Of a DNA stretch of 64,000 nt, positions 35,517 to 44,803 are shown one piece after another (positions within the stretch are counted from its first letter, which is position 1; every line of letters starts with the position of its first letter). Source of the stretch: Ramlibacter monticola (GTDB lineage Bacteria > Pseudomonadota > Gammaproteobacteria > Burkholderiales > Burkholderiaceae_C); the NCBI RefSeq assembly GCF_016722785.1, contig NZ_JAEQNE010000010.1:62001-126000 (forward strand), written 5' to 3'. The notes beneath the pieces were generated by a model that was not told the origin of the DNA, did no database searches, and saw nothing but the letters and a program-made list of their open reading frames with translations. The position numbers were made by a program, and so were the translations under genes.

Positions 35517-37739
35517 TCAGCGGTATCTGACATCCAGCTCGGCTGGCAGCGGCAAGGGCTGCCTCCGGCGCGCGCCCAGCTGGCGCAGAAGCACGGGCAC
35601 GACCAGCACCGCACCCACGAGCGTCACCCAGAGCCCGGGCGCGATCAGCAGGAGCGCCGAGGCCAGGCACAGCAGCTGTTCCCAGCGCTTCATCTCCACC
35701 AGGAAGAAGCGGCTCAGTGCCGCCGCGAGCACCACGATTCCGAGCACGCAGCCGACGAAGGTGACCGCGAAGTCGTAGAAGGTGAAGCCCTTCGCCACAA
35801 GCAGCAGCGAAGGCGAGAACACGAACACGAAGGGCACCAGCGCTTTCGCGAGCCCGAGCCGGAAGGCCGTGTTGCCGGTGCGGAACGGGTCGCTGCCGGC
35901 CATGCCCGCGGCCGCATAGGCGGCCAGCGCCACCGGCGGCGTGATGTCCGCCAGCACGCCGTAGTAGAAGACGAAGAAGTGCGCCACCAGCGGCTGCACT
36001 CCCAGCTGCACCAGCGTCGGCGCGGCCACGGTGACCATGATGATGTAGTTCGCCGTCGTGGGGATGCCGCATCCCATCAGGATGCAGACGATGGCCGTCA
36101 TGGCCAGCGCGGCGAACAGGGTGAGCGACTGCAGGTCCGCCACGAAGGCCGGCAGCACGGCGGACACGCCCCCCGCGATCACCTGCGCCCAGCCCGTGAT
36201 GATGGAGCTGATCTTGAAGCCCACGCCGGTGAGCGTCACCACGCCGATCACGATGCCCACCGTGGCCGCCGCGGCGCCGACGGCGAGCGCGTACTTGGCG
36301 CCGGTCTCGAAGGCCTCCACCAGCACGCCGTGGCCGATGCGGCCGGTGATGCCGGCCAGCTTCCAGCCGGCCAGGGCGATCGCCACGCCGGCGGCGAACA
36401 AGGCCATCTTGATCTCGTCGGTCCGCGGCCCGAGCTCCGCGAAGCCGATCAGCATCAGCAGCGCGTGCAGCGCCACGAACAGCGCCCAGTTCGCCGGCCG
36501 GTTGCCGCTGGCGCGCGTGGTGAGCCCCACGATCGCGCAGGAGCTGATGCCGGTGAAGGCCGCGAGGTAGGGCGTGCGGCCCGACACCAGGATGCCGACC
36601 AGCAGGAGCAGCGGGACCAGCGTCGGCCAGCGCTGCTTCAGCGACTCGCGCAGCTTCGGCATCTCCTCCTCGGTCAGCCCGCGCAGGCCGTGGCGCTTCG
36701 CCTCGAAGTGCACCTGCATGAAGACGCCGAAGAAGTGCATGAAGGCCGGCACCACGGCCGCGGCGATGATGGTCTGGTAGGAGACGTTGAGGAACTCCAC
36801 CATCAGGAAGGCCGCGGCGCCCAGCACCGGCGGCGTGATCTGCCCGCCGGTGGAGGAGGCCGCTTCCACCGCGCCGGCGAACTCGCGCCGGTAGCCGACG
36901 CGGATCATCGCGGGAATGGTGAGCGAGCCCACGGTCACCGCGTTGGCGACCGAGGAGCCCGAGAGCATGCCGAACATCGCCGAGCCGAACACGCTGACCT
37001 TGGCCGGGCCGCCGGCGTAGCGCCCGGCGACCGTGGAGGCGATGTCGAGGAACAGCTGGCCGAGGCCGATGCGCGTGGCCATCACGCCGAACAGCACGAA
37101 GTGGAATACGTAGGTGGCCACCACCCCCACCGCCACGCCGTAGATGCCCTGGCTGGTGAGGTACTGGTGGTTGATCATCTGGCTCCAGGTGGCGCCGGCG
37201 TGCTTCAGCAGGCCCGGGAACCAGGGGCCGGCCAGCGCGTAGGCGGTGAAGCCGAGGGCGATCAGCGGCAGCGGCCAGCCCATGGAGCGGCGCGTCGCCT
37301 CGATCAGCGTCACGAACAGCAGCGAGCCGAACACGACGTCCGCCAGGCCGGGGTTGCCGACCCGGAAGGCGAGGTCGTCGAAGACCCAGGGGATGTAGAG
37401 CACGCTGGCGGCGCAGGCGAGTGCCAGCAGCCAGTCGGTCCAGGGCACGCCGCCGGGGGAGTGCCAACTGCTGCGCGCGGGCTCGCCGTAGTGCCGCCGC
37501 GTGCGCGGAAAGACCAGGAAGATCAGCCCCAGCACGAAGGCGAGGTGGACGCCCCGGTGCGTGGTCTCGCGCAGCAGGCCGAAGCCGGCCGTCCAGTAGT
37601 GGAAGCAGGACAGCGCGATCAGCAGCGCCATCACGATCCAGGTGGCGGGCGGCACGGTGGGCCGGAACCGCATCTCCGGGTCGAACTTCTCTTCCAGTTC
37701 CTGCAGCTTGCGCTCGTCGAGCGCCGGGGCCGTGGTCAT
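35517..37739 (-). CDS. TRAP transporter fused permease (DctQ-DctM fusion), TAXI type
   Basis: 740 aa, about 18-20 membrane segments. TAXI-TRAP systems use a fused 4TM/12TM permease driven by an ion gradient. N-terminal DctQ-like part to about residue 180; DctM-like part with SGSSVANAVTVGSLTIPAMI, AASSTGGQITPPVLGAAAFL and GCGIPTTANYIIM. The last helices form the extra C-terminal segment usual in the 4TM/12TM fusions. The binding protein is encoded immediately upstream (16 bp), in order SBP then permease. Substrate cannot be told from sequence. Confidence 0.93.
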   Translation of the reverse strand: MTTAPALDERKLQELEEKFDPEMRFRPTVPPATWIVMALLIALSCFHYWTAGFGLLRETTHRGVHLAFVLGLIFLVFPRTRRHYGEPARSSWHSPGGVPWTDWLLALACAASVLYIPWVFDDLAFRVGNPGLADVVFGSLLFVTLIEATRRSMGWPLPLIALGFTAYALAGPWFPGLLKHAGATWSQMINHQYLTSQGIYGVAVGVVATYVFHFVLFGVMATRIGLGQLFLDIASTVAGRYAGGPAKVSVFGSAMFGMLSGSSVANAVTVGSLTIPAMIRVGYRREFAGAVEAASSTGGQITPPVLGAAAFLMVEFLNVSYQTIIAAAVVPAFMHFFGVFMQVHFEAKRHGLRGLTEEEMPKLRESLKQRWPTLVPLLLLVGILVSGRTPYLAAFTGISSCAIVGLTTRASGNRPANWALFVALHALLMLIGFAELGPRTDEIKMALFAAGVAIALAGWKLAGITGRIGHGVLVEAFETGAKYALAVGAAAATVGIVIGVVTLTGVGFKISSIITGWAQVIAGGVSAVLPAFVADLQSLTLFAALAMTAIVCILMGCGIPTTANYIIMVTVAAPTLVQLGVQPLVAHFFVFYYGVLADITPPVALAAYAAAGMAGSDPFRTGNTAFRLGLAKALVPFVFVFSPSLLLVAKGFTFYDFAVTFVGCVLGIVVLAAALSRFFLVEMKRWEQLLCLASALLLIAPGLWVTLVGAVLVVPVLLRQLGARRRQPLPLPAELDVRYR

Positions 37740-37755
37740 TCGCCGGGAGCGGCTC

Positions 37756-38709
37756 TTACTTGATCAGGCCGGCTTCCTTGTAGAACTTCTCGGCGCCCGG
37801 GTGGAAGGGGATGCCGACGCCCTGCACCGCGTTCTCGCGCGTGATGAACCTGCCCTTGGCGTGGCCGGCGGCGAGCGTCTTCTGCGCGCCCTCGCTGTAC
37901 ATGGCCTTGGTGATCTCGTAGACCGTCTGCGTGTCCAGCTTCGCGCTGGTCACGAGCTGGGCACCCACGGCCAGCGTCTGCACGGCCGGCACGTCCTTGT
38001 AGGTGTTGGCCGGGATGGTGTCGACGGCGAAATAGGGGCTGGACTTGCGCAGGGCGTCGGCCTGCGCGCCGGCGATCGGCACCAGCTCGATGCCCACGCC
38101 GCTGGACGCCAGTTCCGCGATGGCGCCGGCCGGCGCGCCGCCGACGAAGAAGAAGGCGTCGAGCGAGCCGTCCTTCAGCTTGTCGCCGGCCTGGTTCGGC
38201 TTGATGTAGTCCGGCCTGATGTCGGATTCCTTGACGCCCCAGGCGGCCAGCACCATGCGGGCGTTGATCAGCGTGCCGGAGCCGGGTTCGTCCAGCGCCA
38301 CGCGCTTGCCCTTGAGGTCGGCCACGCTCCTGATGCCCGAGCCCTTCTTCACCACCAGGTGCAGGCTCTCGGGGTAGAGGTTGGCGATCATGCGCAGGTC
38401 CGTCACCTTGCCCTTGCCTTCGAAGGCGCCGGTGCCGGTGTAGGCCCAGGTCGCCACGTCGGCCTGCGACAGGCCGGCTTCGAGCGAGCCTCCGGCGATG
38501 GCATTGACGTTGGCCAGGGAGCCGTTGCTCGCCTGCGCGGTCGCGACGATCTTGCCCGGCTGCGACACCGCGTTGGCGATCATGCCGCCCACGGGGTAGT
38601 AGGTGCCGGCGGTGCCGCCGGTGCCGATGCGGAAGAACTGCTGCGCGTGCGCGCTGGCGGCGAAGGCGAAGACGGTGGCGAAAGCGGCGGCCCAATTCCT
38701 GAAGGTCAT
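37756..38709 (-). CDS. TAXI-family TRAP solute-binding protein
   Basis: 317 aa. Signal peptide (NWAAAFATVFAFAASAHA), then FFRIGTGGTAGTYYPVGGMI, the TAXI signature, and ASNGSLANVNAIAGG. The ATG at 38709 has GAGGAGA upstream. Related proteins bind glutamate or other dicarboxylates, but most are uncharacterised. It forms an operon with the fused permease. Confidence 0.93.
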   Translation of the reverse strand: MTFRNWAAAFATVFAFAASAHAQQFFRIGTGGTAGTYYPVGGMIANAVSQPGKIVATAQASNGSLANVNAIAGGSLEAGLSQADVATWAYTGTGAFEGKGKVTDLRMIANLYPESLHLVVKKGSGIRSVADLKGKRVALDEPGSGTLINARMVLAAWGVKESDIRPDYIKPNQAGDKLKDGSLDAFFFVGGAPAGAIAELASSGVGIELVPIAGAQADALRKSSPYFAVDTIPANTYKDVPAVQTLAVGAQLVTSAKLDTQTVYEITKAMYSEGAQKTLAAGHAKGRFITRENAVQGVGIPFHPGAEKFYKEAGLIK

Positions 38710-38823
38710 CGATCTCTCCTCGGTGCGGCGGAAGAGCGAGTAGACCATCCGGGCCGGGGCGCGGCGCTAGTGGAATTCACGGGGTCGCGCCCTCCCGCCA
38801 GCGGGAGCGGGAGAGGGAGCGCC

Positions 38824-39258
38824 TCAGCGCTTCGGCGGGTCCTCGTCGTCGATCGACGCGCTCCAGCGGTCGCCCCAGCCCGCGCGCTGCGCCTCATCGA
38901 GCTCGCGCCGTCCGCGCTTGGTCGGGCGCCCGTGCTCGATGGCCAGCGCCGGCTCGCGCGCGAAGCGGCGCTGCTCCGTCGCACGCTGGCGTTCCGCGAG
39001 GCTCTCCGGCGTTTCCTCGTACAGCTCCTGCGCCACCGGCGCCGGGCCGCGCACGTCCGACAGGCCCTTGACCAGCACGGTGCGCGTGACGCCCTCGCGC
39101 CGCATGGAGACGGTGTCGCCCACCTTCACCTCGCGCGCGGGCTTGGCCGCCTGGCCGTTGATGGCCACGCGGCCCTTGTCGATTTCATCGGTCGCCAGGC
39201 TGCGCGTCTTGTAGAACCGCGCCGCCCACAGCCACTTGTCGATCCGCAACCTGTCCAT
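38824..39258 (-). CDS. hslR: S4-domain RNA-binding protein, Hsp15 family
   Basis: 144 aa. MDRLRIDKWLWAARFYKTRS is the S4 domain start of Hsp15, which binds stalled 50S subunits carrying nascent chains. KPAREVKVGDTVSM and RTVLVKGLSDVRGPAPVAQ complete the pattern; the C terminus is charged. The ATG at 39258 is conserved. The gap to the upstream kinase gene carries the dispersed palindromic repeat. Confidence 0.9.
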   Translation of the reverse strand: MDRLRIDKWLWAARFYKTRSLATDEIDKGRVAINGQAAKPAREVKVGDTVSMRREGVTRTVLVKGLSDVRGPAPVAQELYEETPESLAERQRATEQRRFAREPALAIEHGRPTKRGRRELDEAQRAGWGDRWSASIDDEDPPKR

Positions 39259-39292
39259 CAGCGCCCGCACGGCCGCCCGAAGGGCGCTGACG

Positions 39293-39341
39293 GCCCCCTC
39301 GGGGGGCAGGGAGTTACACGGAGTGAACGACCGTGGGGTCT
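39293..39341 (-). repeat. G/C-rich palindromic intergenic repeat, copy 2
   Basis: Same order as the copy at 11419-11465: GCCCCCTCGGGGGGCAGGG, then CACGGAGTG, then CGACCGTGGGG. It abuts the histidine kinase stop codon, while copy 1 lies just after the glyA stop. Both face the same way relative to the flanking genes. Confidence 0.65.
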
Positions 39342-40756
39342 CATGCAGCTGCATTTTCCGCCAGCGGCAGGCGCACGGTGGCATCCAACCCGGCCGTGTG
39401 CGTGCCGTTTGCACGATTTTCCAGCTGGATGGTGCCGCCCAGCGCCCGCACGATCTCGTGGCAGATCGCCAGGCCCAGGCCCGAGCCGCTGCGGACGTCG
39501 CCGGCGGAGAAGGGCTGGAAGAGCCGCGATCGAAGCTCTTCCGGCAGCCCCGTCCCGCTGTCGCTCACGACCAGGACCGCCCCCGTTTCCCCCGCCTCCA
39601 CCCGCACCGACAGCGCGCCGCCGGCGGGCGTGTGCTTCACCGCGTTGTGCAGCAGGTTGCGCGAGAGCTCGCGCAGCATCCACTCGTGCGCCCGCACCGG
39701 CGCCGCAACCGTCTCGATCTCGAAATCGATGTCCTTGTCGGCGATGAGAGGCGCGAGTTCCAGCGCCATGGCGCGCACCGCCTCGGCCAGGTCGTTGACC
39801 TGGTCCTCGCTCTGCTGGCGCACCTGCTCCACCTTCGCCAGCGCCAGCATCTGGTTGGCCAGCACGGTCGCGCGCTCGACGGTGTCGTTGATCTCCAGCA
39901 GCGCCTGCCGCGGCTCGACGTCCCCCCGCAGCGCCGACTGCACCTGCGCCTTCAGCACCGCCAGCGGCGTGCGCAGCTGGTGCGAGGTGTCGCGCACGAA
40001 GCGCTTCTGGTTGTCCAGCAGGAGCGCGAGCCGCGTCATCACCTGGTTGGTGGCGTCCACCAGCGGCAGCAACTCGCGCGGGGCGCCCGCCGCCGGCAGC
40101 GGCGTGAGGTCGCCTTCGGGGCGGTCCTGCAGTTCGTTGCTCAGGCGCCGCACCGGCCGGGTGGCGCCCTGCACGACCACCACGACCACCAGTGCGATCA
40201 CCGCGACCAGCCCGACCTGCTGCAAGAGGAAGTCGGACAGCACGCGCCGCGTGAGGCGCCGGCGCAGTTCCAGCGTCTCGGCCACCTGGATCACGGCCAT
40301 CCCGCGCCCGTTGGGCGTGGCCACCGGCTGCAGCAGCACGGCCACCCGCACCTGGTTGTCGCGGAAACTGGTGTCGTAGAAATCGACCAGCGCCGCGTAA
40401 GGCGGCTGCGGCGGGATGCGCCCGTGCCAGAAGGGGAGGTCCCCGAAGCCGGAGACCAGCTGGCCGTGGAGGTCGGAGACGCGGTAGTACATGCGCGTCT
40501 GCAGGTCCGCCTCGAAGGCCTCCAGTGCCGAATAAGGCACGGTGGCGCGCAGCACGGCGTGCTCGTCGAAGCCGCGCACCTCGAGCTGTTCGCCGATCGA
40601 CTTGGCCGAGGCGAGCAGGGTCCGGTCGTAGGCCGTGTTCACCGCCTGCAGCGTCTGCCGGTACAGGGACACCGCGCTCACCAGGATCACGGCGCCCACC
40701 GGCAGCAGGATGCCCGCGAGCAGGTAGCGCCGCAGCGAAACCGGGTGGACCGTCAC
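39341..40756 (-). CDS. tctE: Sensor histidine kinase, TctE-like
   Basis: 471 aa. Two membrane helices (about residues 12-30 and 155-178) flank a periplasmic sensor; then a HAMP-like linker, the H box RDTSHQLRTPLAVLKAQVQS, NLLHNAVKHTP (N box) and GSGLGLAI (G box). The GTG start at 40756 overlaps the regulator stop (GTGA). The tctC transport gene is divergent from the pair, as in TctDE systems that sense citrate or tricarboxylates. Substrate is inferred only. Confidence 0.9.
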   Translation of the reverse strand: MTVHPVSLRRYLLAGILLPVGAVILVSAVSLYRQTLQAVNTAYDRTLLASAKSIGEQLEVRGFDEHAVLRATVPYSALEAFEADLQTRMYYRVSDLHGQLVSGFGDLPFWHGRIPPQPPYAALVDFYDTSFRDNQVRVAVLLQPVATPNGRGMAVIQVAETLELRRRLTRRVLSDFLLQQVGLVAVIALVVVVVVQGATRPVRRLSNELQDRPEGDLTPLPAAGAPRELLPLVDATNQVMTRLALLLDNQKRFVRDTSHQLRTPLAVLKAQVQSALRGDVEPRQALLEINDTVERATVLANQMLALAKVEQVRQQSEDQVNDLAEAVRAMALELAPLIADKDIDFEIETVAAPVRAHEWMLRELSRNLLHNAVKHTPAGGALSVRVEAGETGAVLVVSDSGTGLPEELRSRLFQPFSAGDVRSGSGLGLAICHEIVRALGGTIQLENRANGTHTAGLDATVRLPLAENAAA

Positions 40757-41430
40757 TCGCCGGCCTTGAGCAGGTAGCCCAGCCCGCGCAGCGTCACCAG
40801 CTTGACGCCCGTGTGCGCGAGCTTCTTGCGCAGCCGGTACACGACCACCTCGATCGCCTCGTACTGCACGTCGGCCTCGCCGGGGAACACCAGCTCGAAC
40901 AGGCGTTCCTTGGGCACCGCGTGGCCGGGGCGCGCCAGCAGCGCCTGCAGCAGGGCCGCCTCGCGCGGCGCCAACTCCAGGATCTCGTCGCGGAAATGGA
41001 TGGCGCCGCTCTGGCGGTCCCAGTGCAGCCCGCCGATGCCCGGGTCGACCGCGGCCGGCTGGCCCGCAGGCGCCCGGCGCCGGTGCAGGGCGCGCAGGCG
41101 GGCCTCCAGCTCGTCGAGGTCGAAAGGCTTGGGCAGATAGTCGTCCGCGCCGCTGTTGAGGCCCATGACGCGGTCGCCCACCGTGCCGCGGGCGGTGAGG
41201 ATCAGCACCGGGGTGCCCAGGCCGCTGCGCCGGGCTTCCTCCAGCACCAGCAGGCCGTCCATGCCGGGCAGGGTCAGGTCCAGCATGACCACGTCCGGCG
41301 GCGACTTCTTCCAGCGCTCCAGGGCCAGCAGGCCGTCGCCGCACACCACCACCTCCATGCCGCGCTTGGTCAGGGTGCGCTGCAGCGCCGTCTGCATGGA
41401 GGGGTCGTCTTCGACCAGGAGGAGCTTCAT
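40753..41430 (-). CDS. tctD: OmpR-family response regulator, TctD-like
   Basis: 225 aa. Receiver domain with VEDDPS and phosphoacceptor Asp51 in VVMLDLTLPGMDG, LTARGTVGDRV, then KPFDLDELEARL; C-terminal winged helix with YRLRKKL and LRGLGYLL. First gene of the tctDE pair; the 112-bp gap to tctC should contain its own target sites. Confidence 0.92.
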   Translation of the reverse strand: MKLLLVEDDPSMQTALQRTLTKRGMEVVVCGDGLLALERWKKSPPDVVMLDLTLPGMDGLLVLEEARRSGLGTPVLILTARGTVGDRVMGLNSGADDYLPKPFDLDELEARLRALHRRRAPAGQPAAVDPGIGGLHWDRQSGAIHFRDEILELAPREAALLQALLARPGHAVPKERLFELVFPGEADVQYEAIEVVVYRLRKKLAHTGVKLVTLRGLGYLLKAGE

Positions 41431-41445
41431 TGCCGGAACCATAAC

Positions 41446-41489
41446 TCGGCTGGATGACTAGTGTTTTCCCTAATCCTTTGGACAGCCGA
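41446..41489. promoter_or_regulatory. Inverted repeat in the tctD-tctC divergent gap
   Basis: TCGGCTG (41446-41452) and CAGCCGA (41483-41489) are perfect inverted arms spaced by 30 bp around an AT-rich centre. Position suggests a binding site for TctD, but OmpR-type regulators more often use direct repeats. Confidence 0.3.
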
Positions 41490-41542
41490 ATGACAGCGTG
41501 GCGACCCACCATGGGCGTTCCCAAAGAAGGAGACACGATCTC

Positions 41543-42502
41543 ATGCGTCGCAATGAATTCCTGAAGACGATGGCCGCGCTGGCCGCCGCCGGCGCGTTGC
41601 CGCTGTCGGCCCGCGCCGCCGCCAACGTGAAGATGATGATCCCCGCCAACCCGGGCGGCGGCTGGGACACGACCGGCCGTGCCCTGGGCAAGGCGCTGCA
41701 GGACGCCAAGGCGGCCGACAGCGTCACCTACGACAACAAGGGCGGCGCCGCCGGCGCGCTGGGCCTGGCCCAGTTCGTCAACGGCAGCAAGGGCGACCCG
41801 AACGCGCTGATGGTGATGGGCGCGGTGATGGTCGGCGGCATCATCACCGGCAAGCCGCCGGTGGACCTGAAGGCGGCCACGCCGCTGGCGCGCCTGACCA
41901 GCGAGTACAACGTCTACGTGCTGCCGGCCAACTCGCCCTTCAAGACGATGGCCGACGTGGTCGCCCAGTTGAAGAAGGACCCCGGCAGCGTCAAGTGGGG
42001 CGGCGGTTCGCGCGGCTCCACCGAGCACATCGCCGCGGCGATGCTGGCGCGCGAAGTCGGCGTCGATCCCGCCAAGATCAACTACGTGGCCTTCCGTGGG
42101 GGCGGCGAGGCGACCGCGGCCATCCTGGGCGGCAACGTCACGGTGGGCGGCTCCGGCTACAGCGAGTTCGCCGAGTACATCAAGACCGGCAAGATGAGGG
42201 CCATCGCCGTCACCTCGCCGAGCCGCCTGAAGGGCATCGACGTTCCCACGCTGAAGGAGCAGGGCATCAACGTCGAACTGGGCAACTGGCGCGGCGTGTA
42301 CGGCGCCCCCGGCATCAGCGCCGAACAGCGCAAGGGCCTGATCGACATGGTCACCCGGGCCCTGAAGACCAAGTCCTGGGAAGAGGCGATGCAGAAGAAC
42401 GACTGGACCCCCGCGGTCCTGACGGGCGACGCGTTCTCGGCCTTCGTCGACGACGAATTCGCCAAGCTGCGCGCCACCATGGCCAAGGCCGGCATGATCT
42501 GA
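41543..42502 (+). CDS. tctC: Tripartite tricarboxylate transporter substrate-binding protein
   Basis: 319 aa. Signal sequence MRRNEFLKTMAALAAAGALP..ARA. TctC/Bug-family features: VKMMIPANPGGGWDTTGRAL, VKWGGGSRGSTEHIA and FRGGGEATAAILGGNV. AAGGAGA precedes the ATG. It is followed by tctB and tctA, so it is a dedicated TctC rather than an orphan Bug protein. A terminator-like hairpin follows, which would give more binding protein than permease. Confidence 0.93.
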   Translation: MRRNEFLKTMAALAAAGALPLSARAAANVKMMIPANPGGGWDTTGRALGKALQDAKAADSVTYDNKGGAAGALGLAQFVNGSKGDPNALMVMGAVMVGGIITGKPPVDLKAATPLARLTSEYNVYVLPANSPFKTMADVVAQLKKDPGSVKWGGGSRGSTEHIAAAMLAREVGVDPAKINYVAFRGGGEATAAILGGNVTVGGSGYSEFAEYIKTGKMRAIAVTSPSRLKGIDVPTLKEQGINVELGNWRGVYGAPGISAEQRKGLIDMVTRALKTKSWEEAMQKNDWTPAVLTGDAFSAFVDDEFAKLRATMAKAGMI

Positions 42503-42521
42503 CGCCGCTGCGGCGCCGCGA

Positions 42522-42550
42522 CGCCCGGTGCAACGCCGGGCGTTTTTCTT
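42522..42550 (+). terminator. Intra-operon terminator/attenuator between tctC and tctB
   Basis: CGCCCGG-TGCAACG-CCGGGCG followed by TTTTTC. Located 20 bp after the tctC stop. Confidence 0.7.
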
Positions 42551-42576
42551 TGCAGAGTCCCGCGGAGGGCAGAACC

Positions 42577-43086
42577 ATGAACACACAACCATCTTTCCGC
42601 GTCGAGGCGCTGGTCGGGGCGGCGGTCGCCCTCACCGGGCTCGGCCTGGCCGCGGGCGCCTTCACCATCCCGGGCGAGGCCGGCTACGGCGGCGTCGGCC
42701 CCAACTTCCTGCCCTGGCTCGTGGCCGTCGTCCTGACGCTGTGCGGCATCCTGATCGTGCGCGAGGCGATGACCGGCGGCTTCCACGACATGGAGGCGCC
42801 CTCGGGCGCCGAGCGCGGCTGGTGGCCCGGGCTGGCCTGGGTCTCCGCGGGGCTGCTGCTGAACGCGGCCCTGATCACCACCATCGGCTTCATCCTGAGC
42901 TGCACCCTGTGCTACCTGCTGGCGGTGCAGGGGCTGCGGCGGGCGCAGGGGCAGCGCGCTTCCGCGCCCGGCGTGCTGGCGACCGACCTCGTGTCCGGGT
43001 TGTTCATTTCCGCGCCGGTGTACTGGACCTTCACCAAGTTCCTGGCCATCAACCTCCCCGGCCTCACGGGCACCGGCTGGATCTGA
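42577..43086 (+). CDS. tctB: Tripartite tricarboxylate transporter small membrane subunit
   Basis: 169 aa, four predicted membrane helices, the normal TctB layout (VEALVGAAVALTGLGLAAGA; FLPWLVAVVLTLCGILIV; LLLNAALITTIGFILSCTL; TDLVSGLFISAPVYWTF). GGAGGG precedes the ATG, and the stop is 1 bp from the tctA ATG. Confidence 0.9.
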   Translation: MNTQPSFRVEALVGAAVALTGLGLAAGAFTIPGEAGYGGVGPNFLPWLVAVVLTLCGILIVREAMTGGFHDMEAPSGAERGWWPGLAWVSAGLLLNAALITTIGFILSCTLCYLLAVQGLRRAQGQRASAPGVLATDLVSGLFISAPVYWTFTKFLAINLPGLTGTGWI

Positions 43087-43087
43087 G

Positions 43088-44620
43088 ATGGACATCTTCG
43101 CCTCCCTCCTGCACGGCTTCGCCACGGCGATCAGCCCGGTCAACCTGCTGTGGGCCTTCGTCGGCTGCGTGCTCGGCACCGCGGTCGGCGTGCTGCCCGG
43201 CATCGGCCCGGCGGTGGCCGTCGCCATGCTGCTGCCGATCACGGCCAAGGTGGACATCACCGCCTCGATGATCTTCTTCGCCGGCATCTACTACGGCGCG
43301 ATGTACGGCGGCTCCACCACCTCGATCCTGCTGAACACGCCGGGCGAGACGGCCAGCATGGTCACCGCCATGGAAGGCAACAAGATGGCCAAGAGCGGCC
43401 GCGCCGGACAGGCGCTGGCCACCGCCGCCATCGGCTCCTTCGTGGCCGGCACGATCGCCACCGTCATCGTCACGATGTTCGCGCCGACCGTCGCGGAGTT
43501 CGCGGTGAAGCTCGGGCCGCCGGAGTACTTCCTGCTGATGGTGCTGGCCTTCACCACCGTGAGCGCGGTGCTGGGGCAGAGCACGCTGCGCGGCATGACG
43601 TCGCTGTTCCTCGGCCTCGCGCTGGGCCTGGTCGGCATGGACCAGATCTCGGGCCAGGCGCGCTACACCGGCGGCATCCCGGAACTGCTCGATGGCGTCG
43701 AGATCGTGCTGGTGGCGGTGGGCCTGTTCGCCGTGGCGGAGGTCCTGTACTTCGCGCTGTACGAGGGCCGCACCGTCGAGACGCAGAACAGGATGAGCCG
43801 CGTGTACATGTCCAAGCGCGACTGGGCCCGCTCGATCCCGGCGTGGCTCCGCGCCACCTTCATCGGCGCGCCCTTCGGCTGCATCCCTGCCGGCGGCACC
43901 GAGATCCCGACCTTCCTGTCCTATGCGGTGGAGAAGAAGCTGGCCAAGGGCCAGGACCGGGAGGAGTTCGGCACTACCGGCGCCATCGAGGGCGTGGCGG
44001 GGCCGGAAGCGGCCAACAACGCCACCGTGACGACGGCGCTGATCCCGCTGCTGACGCTGGGCATCCCCACCTCCAACACGACGGCGATCCTGCTGGGGGC
44101 GTTCCAGAACTACGGCATCCAGCCGGGGCCGCAGCTGTTCACGACCTCCGCCGCGCTGGTGTGGGCGCTGATCGCCTCGCTGTACATCGGCAACGTGATG
44201 CTGCTGATCCTGAACCTGCCGCTGGTGAAGCTGTGGGTGCAGCTGCTGAAGATCCCCAAGCCGCAGCTCTATGCCGGCATCCTGATCTTCGCGACCGTGG
44301 GCGCCTACGGCATGCGCCAGAGCGCCTTCGATCTCGTGCTGCTGTGGGCGATCGGCCTGGTGGGCGTGCTGATGCGGCGCTTCGACTTCCCCACCGCGCC
44401 GGTGGTGGTCGGCATGATCCTGGGACCGCTGGCCGAGGCGCAACTGCGCAACGCGGTGTCGATCGGCGAGGGCAGCGCGCGCGTGTTCTTCGATCGCCCC
44501 ATGTCGCTGGCGCTGATCCTGGTCATCGTGCCGGTGCTGGCGCTGCCGCGGCTGTACCGCTTCGTGCAGGCGCGCAGGAACGGGCGGGTCGTGCTGCAGC
44601 ACGGAGGCGTGGAGCCCTGA
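43088..44620 (+). CDS. tctA: Tripartite tricarboxylate transporter large permease
   Basis: 510 aa, about 12 membrane segments. Family signatures GVLPGIGPAVAVAMLLPI, YYGAMYGGSTTSILLNTPGE, and GVAGPEAANNATVTTALIPL with TLGIPTSNTTAILLGAF. The last gene of tctCBA; a long inverted repeat follows. Confidence 0.95.
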   Translation: MDIFASLLHGFATAISPVNLLWAFVGCVLGTAVGVLPGIGPAVAVAMLLPITAKVDITASMIFFAGIYYGAMYGGSTTSILLNTPGETASMVTAMEGNKMAKSGRAGQALATAAIGSFVAGTIATVIVTMFAPTVAEFAVKLGPPEYFLLMVLAFTTVSAVLGQSTLRGMTSLFLGLALGLVGMDQISGQARYTGGIPELLDGVEIVLVAVGLFAVAEVLYFALYEGRTVETQNRMSRVYMSKRDWARSIPAWLRATFIGAPFGCIPAGGTEIPTFLSYAVEKKLAKGQDREEFGTTGAIEGVAGPEAANNATVTTALIPLLTLGIPTSNTTAILLGAFQNYGIQPGPQLFTTSAALVWALIASLYIGNVMLLILNLPLVKLWVQLLKIPKPQLYAGILIFATVGAYGMRQSAFDLVLLWAIGLVGVLMRRFDFPTAPVVVGMILGPLAEAQLRNAVSIGEGSARVFFDRPMSLALILVIVPVLALPRLYRFVQARRNGRVVLQHGGVEP

Positions 44621-44670
44621 TGCGAAAAGGCCTGCGAATGCAGGCCATTCTTGCTGGAGGGACCCAAGAA

Positions 44671-44792
44671 ACCAGACAGCCGAACGCAGAGGGCGCAGAG
44701 AAGCGCAGAGGGCGCAGAAGAACAACCAAAAGGTGAAGTCTTTTCTGCGTCCTCTGCGTGACCTTTGCGCCCTCTGCGTTCGGCTGTCTGGT
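44671..44792. repeat. Long imperfect inverted repeat between convergent genes
   Basis: Perfect 27-bp outer arms at 44671-44697 and 44766-44792 (ACCAGACAGCCGAACGCAGA on the left), plus a nested inner pair in which 15 of 16 bases match (cgcagagggcgcagaa against its complement). The arms are built from units of CGCAGAGG type. T-runs follow on the plus side. It separates tctA from the oppositely oriented ligase gene and can serve as a bidirectional terminator. The unit resembles dispersed repeats known in several bacterial genomes. Confidence 0.75.
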
Positions 44793-44803
44793 TTTTGTGC
44801 CGC

